Below, one piece after another: positions 12,867 to 19,849 of a stretch of DNA of 22,554 bases (position 1 is the stretch's first letter; each line of letters begins with the position of its first letter). Made by a program: the position numbers and the translations under genes. The notes below the pieces were generated by a model. That model was not told where the DNA came from. It ran no database searches and worked only from the letters and a program-made list of their open reading frames with translations. The stretch is from TMED14 sp964475135. Its GTDB lineage: Bacteria > Bacteroidota > Bacteroidia > Flavobacteriales > Schleiferiaceae. The DNA lies in assembly GCA_964475135.1 (NCBI GenBank), contig CAYYWL010000025.1:1-22554 (forward strand), read 5' to 3'.

Positions 12867-15475
12867 GCGCTAGGCTCGTTGCCTTCGGCTGGTTGCTCTT
12901 GGCCTTCAGTAGATTGAACTGTAGCGGATGCTTCGTTCCCAGCGGCTTGAGGCTCCTTTGCTGGCGTAATCACCAAACTCAGTAGCTCAGCTCCTTCGCC
13001 CCCAGAGAATAACACGGTATCCCCGGGATGGAAGCTTCCCTTCACGATTTCTTCAGCTAAAGGGTCTTCGACGTAGCGCTGGATAGCCCGCTGCAGTGGG
13101 CGCGCTCCAAACTTCGGATCAAAACCCTTGTCGGCCAAAAAGGCCACCGCGCTGTCTTCGAGCTGCACGTGGTACTCCAGAGTCTCCATCCGGCGAAGCA
13201 AGCTGCGAAGCTCAATGTGCACAATTTTAGCGATGTCTTCTTTTTCAAGCGGCTCAAAGACAATTACGTCGTCAATGCGGTTGAGGAATTCTGGAGCAAA
13301 CGCTTTTTTGAGCGCAGACTCAATTACCCCTTTTGCAAGGTCTTCGGAGCTGTCTTGGCGTGTTTTGGTTCCGAATCCGACCCCGGTGCCAAAATCTTTG
13401 AGCTGGCGCGAACCAATGTTCGACGTCATGATAATTAGCGAGTTCTTGAAGTCCACTTTACGACCAAGGCTGTCGGTCATGTGGCCGTCGTCGAGCGCCT
13501 GAAGCAAAAGATTGAACACGTCTGGGTGCGCCTTCTCAATTTCATCGAGAAGTACTACCGAATAGGGTTTGCGGCGCACCTTTTCGGTGAGTTGGCCGCC
13601 CTCTTCGTAGCCGACATACCCCGGAGGCGCTCCCACGAGCCGTGAAATCGCAAACTTTTCCATGTACTCGGACATGTCGATGCGAATGAGCGCGTCGGCT
13701 GAGTCGAAGAGCTGGATCGCAATCTCTTTAGCTAATTGGGTTTTACCTACTCCGGTGGGACCTAAGAAGATAAAGGATCCAACGGGTTTGTTGGGGTCTT
13801 TGAGGCCTGCACGGTTGCGCTGAATGGCGCGTACCACCTTGCGTACGGCTTCGTCCTGGCCAATGATTTTGCTCTTGATGTCTTGCTCCATGGCAGCAAG
13901 CTTGGCCAGCTCGTCCTTAGACACTTTGCGAACCGGAATTCCGGTCATCATCGACACCACCTCGGCGATGTCGTCCTCAGTGACGGGAGCGCGGTTCTTG
14001 CGAACCTCTTCGTCCCACTCAGCTTGGACTTGAGCCAACTTATTCTCAATGTTCTTTTCGTCGTCGCGAAGCTTAGCCGCCTCTTCATAGCGCTGCTTTT
14101 TCACGACTTCCATCTTTTGCTTGCGCACGGCTTCGAGCTGTTCTTCGAGCTCGCGAACCCCCTCGGGAACCGAAATTGACCCTAAGTGCACGCGGCTTCC
14201 AGCCTCGTCGAGGGCGTCAATCGCCTTGTCGGGCAAGAATCGGTCAGGAACATAGCGCACCGTGAGCGCGACACAGGCCGCTAGTGCCTCGTCGGTGTAC
14301 GCCACATTGTGGTGCTCTTCGTACTTGGGCTTGAGGTTGCGCAGGATCTGTAGCGTCTCGTCAGGGGTCGGTGGATCTACCATGACCTTCTGGAACCGCC
14401 GCTCGAGCGCACCATCCTTTTCAATGTACTGGCGGTACTCGTCGAGGGTTGTGGCTCCGATGCACTGAATCTCACCGCGAGCCAGAGCTGGCTTGAACAT
14501 GTTGCTCGCGTCGAGTGAGCCCGTGGCTCCGCCCGCACCCACAATGGTGTGGATCTCGTCGATGAACAATATGATGTCGTCGTTTTTCTCGAGCTCGTTC
14601 ATGAGTGCTTTCATCCGCTCTTCGAACTGGCCTCGGTACTTGGTTCCGGCGACGAGGCTGGCCAAGTCGAGGGTCACGACGCGCTTGCCAAACAGCACGC
14701 GGCTCACTTGCTTCTGAACGATTTTGAGTGCGAGGCCCTCAGCGATTGCGGATTTACCGACACCGGGTTCACCAATGAGAAGAGGATTGTTCTTTTTACG
14801 GCGGCTCAGTACTTGACTGACGCGTTCAATCTCTTTTTCGCGGCCCACTACGGGGTCGAGTTTGTCTTCGATAGCCAACTTGGTCAGGTCGCGGCCAAAA
14901 TTGTCAAGGACGGGCGTCTTGCTCTTGGGCTCGCCGGGTTTGCCGGGGCGCGGAGCGCTGCCGCGCGAAGGCTCGTCGTCGTCGTCTTCACCGCTCATCG
15001 CTGCGGAGGGACTCGTGCCGCGTTCGGGCTTGCGGTCCTCCATAAACCGGCTTTGGTATTCGGTTTTGACCGTTTCGTAGTCAATTCCAAAGCTGCGAAG
15101 CACCGAGGCCACGGGATCGTTCTCGTTGCGCAAAATGCAGAGTAGGAGGTGGGCGGTGCGAATGACTGGGCTTCCGTAGAGTTTGGCCTCGAGAAAGGTG
15201 GTCTTCAGCGCCTTTTCGGCCTGGCGGGTCAGCGGAATATTCTTGCGGCTCAGTCCGGGGTTCTCGACAGGTTGGTGCAGCGCTTCAACTTTGTGGCGGA
15301 CTTCGAGCAGATCCACGCCAAGCGCTTGAAGTAATTCAATTGCGGAACCTGCTCCTTCGCGTACTAAACCCAGCACCAAATGCTCGGTTCCGATGCTGTC
15401 GTGGCCCAGGCGGAGCGCCTCTTCTTTGGCATAGCCGATGACGTCTTTGACGCGTGGTGAGAAATTTTCGTCCAT
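12863..15475 (-). CDS. clpC: ATP-dependent Clp protease ATP-binding subunit ClpC
   Basis: An 870-residue Hsp100 unfoldase that delivers substrates to ClpP. Domains in order: double Clp N repeat (about 1-145), a polar acidic linker (about 146-190 with EDDDDE), AAA-1 with Walker A GEPGVGKS (235-242) and FIDE (304-307), a middle domain with a UVR-like QRYEEAAKLRDDE (461-473), and AAA-2 with GPTGVGKT (572-579) and LLDE (642-645). The ClpP-docking tripeptide VGF is at 699-701. The last roughly 35 residues are a low-complexity Glu/Ala/Pro/Gly tail (PAKEPQAAGNEASATVQ and on). The UVR-like middle domain identifies ClpC rather than ClpA or ClpB. It is divergent from gyrA; palindromic sites upstream may regulate it. 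Bacillus-type partners ctsR, mcsA and mcsB are absent here. Confidence 0.96.
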   Translation of the reverse strand: MDENFSPRVKDVIGYAKEEALRLGHDSIGTEHLVLGLVREGAGSAIELLQALGVDLLEVRHKVEALHQPVENPGLSRKNIPLTRQAEKALKTTFLEAKLYGSPVIRTAHLLLCILRNENDPVASVLRSFGIDYETVKTEYQSRFMEDRKPERGTSPSAAMSGEDDDDEPSRGSAPRPGKPGEPKSKTPVLDNFGRDLTKLAIEDKLDPVVGREKEIERVSQVLSRRKKNNPLLIGEPGVGKSAIAEGLALKIVQKQVSRVLFGKRVVTLDLASLVAGTKYRGQFEERMKALMNELEKNDDIILFIDEIHTIVGAGGATGSLDASNMFKPALARGEIQCIGATTLDEYRQYIEKDGALERRFQKVMVDPPTPDETLQILRNLKPKYEEHHNVAYTDEALAACVALTVRYVPDRFLPDKAIDALDEAGSRVHLGSISVPEGVRELEEQLEAVRKQKMEVVKKQRYEEAAKLRDDEKNIENKLAQVQAEWDEEVRKNRAPVTEDDIAEVVSMMTGIPVRKVSKDELAKLAAMEQDIKSKIIGQDEAVRKVVRAIQRNRAGLKDPNKPVGSFIFLGPTGVGKTQLAKEIAIQLFDSADALIRIDMSEYMEKFAISRLVGAPPGYVGYEEGGQLTEKVRRKPYSVVLLDEIEKAHPDVFNLLLQALDDGHMTDSLGRKVDFKNSLIIMTSNIGSRQLKDFGTGVGFGTKTRQDSSEDLAKGVIESALKKAFAPEFLNRIDDVIVFEPLEKEDIAKIVHIELRSLLRRMETLEYHVQLEDSAVAFLADKGFDPKFGARPLQRAIQRYVEDPLAEEIVKGSFHPGDTVLFSGGEGAELLSLVITPAKEPQAAGNEASATVQSTEGQEQPAEGNEPSA

Positions 15476-15480
15476 ACCCC

Positions 15481-15488
15481 CAAAGTAA
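15481..15488 (-). promoter_or_regulatory. Candidate -7 box of clpC
   Basis: On the minus strand TTACTTTG (complement of 15481-15488) is one mismatch from TAnnTTTG and stops 5 bases before the clpC ATG. The sequence and distance to the ATG match the element before DUF493, suggesting a near-leaderless message. The -33 region shows only a weak match. Confidence 0.4.
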
Positions 15489-15494
15489 CCAATG

Positions 15495-15515
15495 CCGTGC
15501 CAACTCGCAGCACGG
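15495..15515. promoter_or_regulatory. Inverted repeat upstream of clpC, possible operator
   Basis: CCGTGC (15495-15500) and GCACGG (15510-15515) form a 6-bp inverted repeat with a 9-base spacer, directly upstream of the proposed clpC -7 box. A protein bound here would cover the core promoter. The arms do not match the HrcA CIRCE element despite the same spacer. Six-base arms can arise by chance, so this is tentative. Confidence 0.3.
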
Positions 15516-15525
15516 TGAATGTTGG

Positions 15526-15541
15526 CTTATTTATAAACAAG
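15526..15541. promoter_or_regulatory. Near-perfect 16-bp palindrome in the clpC-gyrA spacer
   Basis: CTTATTTATAAACAAG pairs at seven of eight positions around the TTTATAAA centre, with one mismatch (A15529 against C15538). It lies in the 162-bp divergent spacer, 51 bases upstream of the clpC start and 97 bases upstream of gyrA. It could be a regulator site or simply AT-rich promoter DNA. Confidence 0.3.
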
Positions 15542-15604
15542 TGAATGTGCATAAAACCTACGAAAAACAAAGGTTTTGCAGGACGTAAAGGGGGTTGCGA
15601 CTCG

Positions 15605-15612
15605 TATTTTTG
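15605..15612 (+). promoter_or_regulatory. -7 promoter box of gyrA
   Basis: TATTTTTG matches TAnnTTTG exactly and lies 25 bases before the gyrA ATG. The nearest TTTG (15575-15578) is 26 bases upstream, longer than usual, so the -33 element is uncertain. Confidence 0.55.
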
Positions 15613-15637
15613 AAGGATATACTAGCTAACTGACATT

Positions 15638-18145
15638 ATGGCCGAAGGCGAACGCATTATACCAATAAACATTGAGGAGGAGATGAAGACCTCCTACATC
15701 GACTACTCGATGTCGGTAATTGTTTCACGAGCACTTCCTGATGTGCGCGACGGACTCAAGCCCGTTCACCGCCGAGTGCTGTATGGAATGAACGAGATGG
15801 GCAACCACTCGTATAAGTCGTACAAAAAATCTGCACTCGTGGTAGGTGAGGTCATGGGTAAGTACCACCCCCACGGAGATTCCGCGATTTACGACACCAT
15901 CGTTCGTATGGCCCAGGAGTGGAGCCTTCGCTACATGCTGGTCGACGGTCAAGGAAACTTTGGCTCCATGGACGGCGATGCCCCTGCGGCAATGCGCTAC
16001 ACTGAGGTGCGGATGCGCAAGATCACCGAGGAATTGGTGCGCGACATCGACAAGGATACCGTTGATTTCAAACTGAACTACGACGACTCTCGCGAGGAGC
16101 CCACGGTGCTTCCGACTCGGATTCCTGCGCTCCTAGTGAATGGTGCCTCAGGTATCGCCGTAGGTATGGCGACCAATATGCCGCCGCACAACCTGACAGA
16201 GGCCATCAATGCCACCATCGCGTACATCGACAACAACGAGGTTGAGGTCGTGGACTTGATGAAGCACATTTCTGCTCCGGACTTCCCAACGGGAGGAACC
16301 ATCTACGGCTACGACGGCGTTCGCGAAGCTTTTGAAACGGGCCGTGGCCGCATCGTTCTGCGCGCAAAGGCCCACATCGAAGAGGTCAACGGCCGCGACT
16401 GCATCATCGTGTCGGAGATTCCGTACCAGGTCAACAAAGCCGACATGATCAAGAAGACCGCGGATTTGGTGGACGAGAAAAAGTTGGACGGAATTGCCGA
16501 TATCCGCGACGAGTCGGACCGCAACGGAATGCGCATTGTATATGTGTGCAAGCGCGAAGCGGTTCCGAACGTAGTACTGAACAAGCTGTATAAGTACACG
16601 CAGCTTCAGTCGAGCTTCAGCGTAAACAATATCGCTCTGGTCAATGGCCGCCCGATGATGCTGAACCTTAAGGACATGATTCGTCACTTTGTCGACCACC
16701 GCCACGAGGTAGTAGTTCGCCGTTCAAAGTACGAACTGTCTGAAGCTCAAAAGCGCGCACACGTTCTGGAGGGGTTGCTGATCGCCATCGACAACCTCGA
16801 TGCGGTGATCAAGTTGATCCGCGCGAGCCAGACAGTGGACATCGCCAAAGATGGCTTGATGAGCAATTTTGGCTTGAGCGAAATTCAATCTAAGGCCATT
16901 CTAGACCTTCGTCTTCAGAAGCTCACCGGCCTCGAACGTGACAAACTGAAGGCGGAGTACAATGAGCTGATGGAGCAAATCGCCTACCTGCAGCGAATTC
17001 TCGATGAAGTGGATTTGCGGATGCAAATTATTAAAGATGAATTAATTGAGGTTCGCGACAAGTTCGGAGACGAGCGCCGCACCCTCATTGACTACTCTGG
17101 TGGCGACATGCGCATGGAGGATATGATCGCAGACGAAGAGGTCGTGATCACGATTTCGCACATGGGCTACGTGAAGCGTACCGCCCTAAGCGAGTACAAA
17201 ACCCAGAGTAGGGGAGGCGTAGGTTCGCGTGGAGCCAACACTCGTGATGAAGACTTTATTGAGCACGTTTTTGTGGCCACGAACCACAACTACATGCTGC
17301 TCTTTACCGAACAAGGTCGCTGCTTCTGGCTGCGCGTGTACGAGATTCCGGAAGGTAACCGCACCAGCAAAGGCAAGGCAATCGTCAATTTGATCAACTT
17401 GCCAAGCGACGACAAGGTTCGGGCCTTCATCAACACCAAAGATTTGAAGGACGAAGAATACGTCAACAGCCACTACGTGGTGCTGTGCACCACTAAGGGC
17501 ATCATTAAAAAGACGACCTTAGAGGCCTACAGCCGCCCACGCGCCAACGGAATTCACGCCATCGGCGTCCGCGACGGCGACCGCCTTTTAGAGGCCCGTT
17601 TGACCAACGGTAGCAACGAAATCATTATGGCGGTACGCAGCGGAAAGGCGATTCGCTTCCCAGAAGCGAAGGTGCGCCCAATGGGCCGCGGAGCCTCTGG
17701 GGTTCGCGCTATGGCACTCGATACAGAGAACGATGAAGTAGTTGGAATGGTGTGTGCAGAAAGCGAGCAGGATTCAATTCTGGTTGTGAGCGAAAACGGC
17801 TACGGAAAGCGCACGCTTGTAGAGGACTACCGCATCACCAACCGCGGTGGCAAGGGGGTTAAAACACTCAATGTCACCGACAAAACTGGCGACGTGATTG
17901 CAGTTAAAGACATCACCGACGAGGATGATTTGATGATTACTACGAAGCGCGGAATCATGATTCGCATGGCGGCTGCCGACCTGCGTGTTATGGGCCGTGC
18001 GACCCAAGGTGTTCGTTTGATCAACCTAAAGTCCGGTGAGTCCATCGCATCGGTCGCTAAGGTGCCCGCTTCTGAGCCAGAAGAATTGGCCGAAGGACTC
18101 GAGGGAGGTGCCGCACCTGAAGTAGGGGAGGCCACTGCAGAATAA
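15638..18145 (+). CDS. gyrA: DNA gyrase subunit A
   Basis: An 835-residue type II topoisomerase subunit that breaks and rejoins DNA and, with GyrB, introduces negative supercoils. The start IPINIEEEMKTSYIDYSMSV and the breakage domain are typical; catalytic Tyr121 lies in AAMRYTE, equal to E. coli Tyr122. The quinolone region HPHGDSAIYD has Ser82 and Asp86, matching wild-type E. coli Ser83 and Asp87. The C-terminal beta-pinwheel begins near a GyrA box reading QSRGGVG, the Bacteroidetes variant of QRRGGKG, which separates it from ParC. The last 20 or so residues are an acidic Glu/Gly/Ala tail. It ends at a strong terminator and diverges from clpC. Confidence 0.97.
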   Translation: MAEGERIIPINIEEEMKTSYIDYSMSVIVSRALPDVRDGLKPVHRRVLYGMNEMGNHSYKSYKKSALVVGEVMGKYHPHGDSAIYDTIVRMAQEWSLRYMLVDGQGNFGSMDGDAPAAMRYTEVRMRKITEELVRDIDKDTVDFKLNYDDSREEPTVLPTRIPALLVNGASGIAVGMATNMPPHNLTEAINATIAYIDNNEVEVVDLMKHISAPDFPTGGTIYGYDGVREAFETGRGRIVLRAKAHIEEVNGRDCIIVSEIPYQVNKADMIKKTADLVDEKKLDGIADIRDESDRNGMRIVYVCKREAVPNVVLNKLYKYTQLQSSFSVNNIALVNGRPMMLNLKDMIRHFVDHRHEVVVRRSKYELSEAQKRAHVLEGLLIAIDNLDAVIKLIRASQTVDIAKDGLMSNFGLSEIQSKAILDLRLQKLTGLERDKLKAEYNELMEQIAYLQRILDEVDLRMQIIKDELIEVRDKFGDERRTLIDYSGGDMRMEDMIADEEVVITISHMGYVKRTALSEYKTQSRGGVGSRGANTRDEDFIEHVFVATNHNYMLLFTEQGRCFWLRVYEIPEGNRTSKGKAIVNLINLPSDDKVRAFINTKDLKDEEYVNSHYVVLCTTKGIIKKTTLEAYSRPRANGIHAIGVRDGDRLLEARLTNGSNEIIMAVRSGKAIRFPEAKVRPMGRGASGVRAMALDTENDEVVGMVCAESEQDSILVVSENGYGKRTLVEDYRITNRGGKGVKTLNVTDKTGDVIAVKDITDEDDLMITTKRGIMIRMAAADLRVMGRATQGVRLINLKSGESIASVAKVPASEPEELAEGLEGGAAPEVGEATAE

Positions 18146-18170
18146 ATTTCAATTAATCCTTATTGGAATG

Positions 18171-18194
18171 AAGGCCCCGCTGAGCGGGGCCTTT
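18171..18194 (+). terminator. Rho-independent terminator after gyrA
   Basis: A perfect 10-bp stem (AAGGCCCCGC 18171-18180, GCGGGGCCTT 18184-18193) with loop TGA. The T tail is only three bases because the next promoter box begins at once, so some read-through into the TPR gene is possible. Confidence 0.85.
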
Positions 18195-18201
18195 ATCTTT
18201 G
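18194..18201 (+). promoter_or_regulatory. -7 promoter box of the TPR protein gene
   Basis: TATCTTTG matches TAnnTTTG exactly, 16 bases before the ATG at 18218. It shares its first T with the end of the gyrA terminator, so any -33 element would lie within the hairpin; none is recognisable there. Confidence 0.6.
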
Positions 18202-18217
18202 TGGCAAATACGTACTT

Positions 18218-19513
18218 ATGAAAAAGGTTCTTTTTGCTGTATTTGCTGGCTCTGCGCTGTTCGTGCAAGCTCAAGACGGCCCCAAGATTTCAAGTGCCAA
18301 GATCGCCCTGAACGCAGGGGATCTCGTGGAAGCGAAACGCTATATCGATGAAGCCAAAGCTTCAGTTGACGCGTTACCACCAGGGGCCCGCAACCCCAAG
18401 TTGATGCCCAAGTACTTTCTGTACCGCGGTGACGTGTACTACGCACTGTTCAACGAACCCTCGAGCAAGAACATCGAGACGCTGAACGAGGCAACTGCGG
18501 CCTATTCGGACCTTTTGGCGTACGAGAAAGCTTTGGGCAAAATCAAGTTGGCGAAAGCTTCCGAAGAAAAGCTTCCGTTGCTTGCACAAGCGTATGTAGG
18601 TCTAGCTGAAGACTTTAACTTCAACCAGAACAACAAGGCTTCTTCGATTGCAGCGTACGAAAAGGCAATTGCCACACGTGCTGTTTTGGGCCAACTGGAC
18701 ACCACCAACATATCGTACGTGGCCTACCTGACCATGGAGACGGGCGACAAGGCCAAGGCCGAGCAGTTGTTCAAGAAGCTGATTGAGCTCGAATACAAGG
18801 GTATTCAATGGACCGGAATTCTTGCCGAAGATGGCAAGCGCTACCCGTTCCCAGATAAGGCCACCTTGGACATGTACATCCAAATGGAAAAGGCGAGCGA
18901 GCCCCAGCGCACCGAGAGCATTTTGGTTGATTTCTACATCCGCCTGTTGTTCATGTACATCGAAGACAAGCGCCCAGCCGATTTCGACGCATTAGTCAAA
19001 GTGGCCCGTGCGAAGTTCCCGATGAATGACGATCTGTTAAAACTTGAGCTTCAAGCATACCTAGATCGTGAAGATTTCAACGGCGCCATCGCGAAGCTCG
19101 AAGAAGCTCTTGCGAAAGAGCCCAACAATCCGCTGTACCTGTACAACGCCGGATTCTTGTACCACCAGAAGCTCAAGAACACGCCCAAGGGCATCGAGTA
19201 CTACGAGCGCGCAATTGCTGCCGATGAGAAGTACGTAGATGCGATCTACATGCTTGGCCTCGTATACATTGACCAGAGCAACGTTATTGTAGAAAAGATT
19301 AATGGGCTTCCGCGCAACGCCACTCAGAAGCAGTACGACGAGCTGAATAAGAAGAAGGACGACGAACTCAAGAAGGCGTTGTCGTACTTCGAGCGTTCGT
19401 ATGCGATTCAGCCTAAGGACTCAGCTACGCTTGAGGCACTCCGTGAGGTGTACTACAAGTTGAGCCGCTACGAGGACGTGAAGCGTATCGCAGCTGAGAT
19501 TGCTGAGCTGTAA
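18218..19513 (+). CDS. Periplasmic tetratricopeptide repeat protein
   Basis: A 431-residue exported protein. The signal peptide MKKVLFAVFAGSALFVQA has probable cleavage before Gln19. The remainder is helical with TPR units: clear examples are around residues 26-50 (LNAGDLVEAKRYIDEAKASV), 289-305 (EDFNGAIAKLEEALAKEPNN) and 308-335 (YNAGFLYHQKLKNTPKGIEYYERAIAADEKY), plus a C-terminal ALSYFERSYAIQPKD. A charged insert (KKKDDELKK) follows residue 380. TPRs serve as protein-binding scaffolds; the partner is unknown. A TPR gene directly after gyrA is an arrangement I recall from flavobacterial genomes. It has its own -7 box and a terminator, with possible read-through from gyrA. Confidence 0.88.
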   Translation: MKKVLFAVFAGSALFVQAQDGPKISSAKIALNAGDLVEAKRYIDEAKASVDALPPGARNPKLMPKYFLYRGDVYYALFNEPSSKNIETLNEATAAYSDLLAYEKALGKIKLAKASEEKLPLLAQAYVGLAEDFNFNQNNKASSIAAYEKAIATRAVLGQLDTTNISYVAYLTMETGDKAKAEQLFKKLIELEYKGIQWTGILAEDGKRYPFPDKATLDMYIQMEKASEPQRTESILVDFYIRLLFMYIEDKRPADFDALVKVARAKFPMNDDLLKLELQAYLDREDFNGAIAKLEEALAKEPNNPLYLYNAGFLYHQKLKNTPKGIEYYERAIAADEKYVDAIYMLGLVYIDQSNVIVEKINGLPRNATQKQYDELNKKKDDELKKALSYFERSYAIQPKDSATLEALREVYYKLSRYEDVKRIAAEIAEL

Positions 19514-19537
19514 ACTTCAATAGCGAAAGTTTGAGAG

Positions 19538-19565
19538 CGCCCGCATACGCGGGCGTTTTCTTTTT
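19538..19565 (+). terminator. Rho-independent terminator after the TPR gene
   Basis: CGCCCGC (19538-19544) and GCGGGCG (19549-19555) form a 7-bp stem with loop ATAC, followed by TTTTCTTTTT. It lies 24 bases after the TPR stop. Confidence 0.88.
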
Positions 19566-19576
19566 GATATGGGTTT

Positions 19577-19625
19577 CTAGCTACTAGCTTCTGGTCATTG
19601 TTTGCTGGCTACTGGTTTCTGGTTT
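19577..19625. repeat. Degenerate tandem array of seven 7-base units
   Basis: Seven consecutive heptamers in perfect register: CTAGCTA, CTAGCTT, CTGGTCA, TTGTTTG, CTGGCTA, CTGGTTT, CTGGTTT. The consensus is CT(A/G)G(C/T)T(A/T); six of seven units fit closely and the fourth is divergent. It lies in the convergent TPR-dnaE gap just after the TPR terminator and cannot be coding over a useful length. Short CTAG/CTGG-rich intergenic repeats of this look occur in Bacteroidetes genomes as far as I recall; function unknown. Confidence 0.7.
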
Positions 19626-19849
19626 TTTTGTGGTTAGGGGGAAGTAGGGTGATGGCCGTGGGTCGGTAATAAGAGCAGTTAGGAAGAACGGATGGTTGGG
19701 AAGGATTTAAATAATTAATTAACATAATATATATTATAGGATGAACATTCGTGAGAAATTTTGAAATCCGGTTATACCCGGACACAAACGTTTAAAACGG
19801 GGAATTTTGTAAGCGTTGAATTTGAGCGGAGTCCGCTCCGCATCCGCGA
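19626..19849. other. Non-coding convergent gap with an AT-rich palindromic patch
   Basis: No gene is visible between the TPR gene and the polymerase gene (336 bases in all). After the terminator and heptamer array comes a G-rich stretch. An AT-rich patch then follows at about 19704-19738, strongly out of line with the GC-rich surroundings; it holds TTAATTAA (19715-19722) and the perfect 14-bp palindrome ATAATATATATTAT (19724-19737). A TCCGG/CCGGA inverted repeat with a 6-base loop follows at 19767-19782. GCGGAG/CTCCGC at 19826-19841 (loop TCCG) sits just past the polymerase stop but lacks a T-run. I see no promoter, RNA gene or mobile-element end that I can support. Confidence 0.6.

Noticed and set aside
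14549..15145. 198-codon plus-strand frame opposite clpC
   Set aside because: It lies wholly within clpC on the other strand and shows no domain of its own; ClpC is unbroken across it.
15495..15515. CIRCE (HrcA) element before clpC
   Set aside because: The 9-base spacer matches, but the arms CCGTGC/GCACGG do not resemble TTAGCACTC/GAGTGCTAA.
15871..15900. Quinolone-resistance mutation in gyrA
   Set aside because: Ser82 and Asp86 are the wild-type residues at the E. coli 83 and 87 positions.
16148..16705. 185-codon minus-strand frame opposite gyrA
   Set aside because: Antisense shadow of a conserved gyrA region with no supporting start signal or family match.
19577..19625. CRISPR array
   Set aside because: Units are 7 bases, contiguous and without spacers, and no cas gene is present in the window.
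19826..19841. Intrinsic terminator for the DnaE gene
   Set aside because: A 6-bp GCGGAG/CTCCGC stem is present just after the stop, but no T-run follows on the minus strand.
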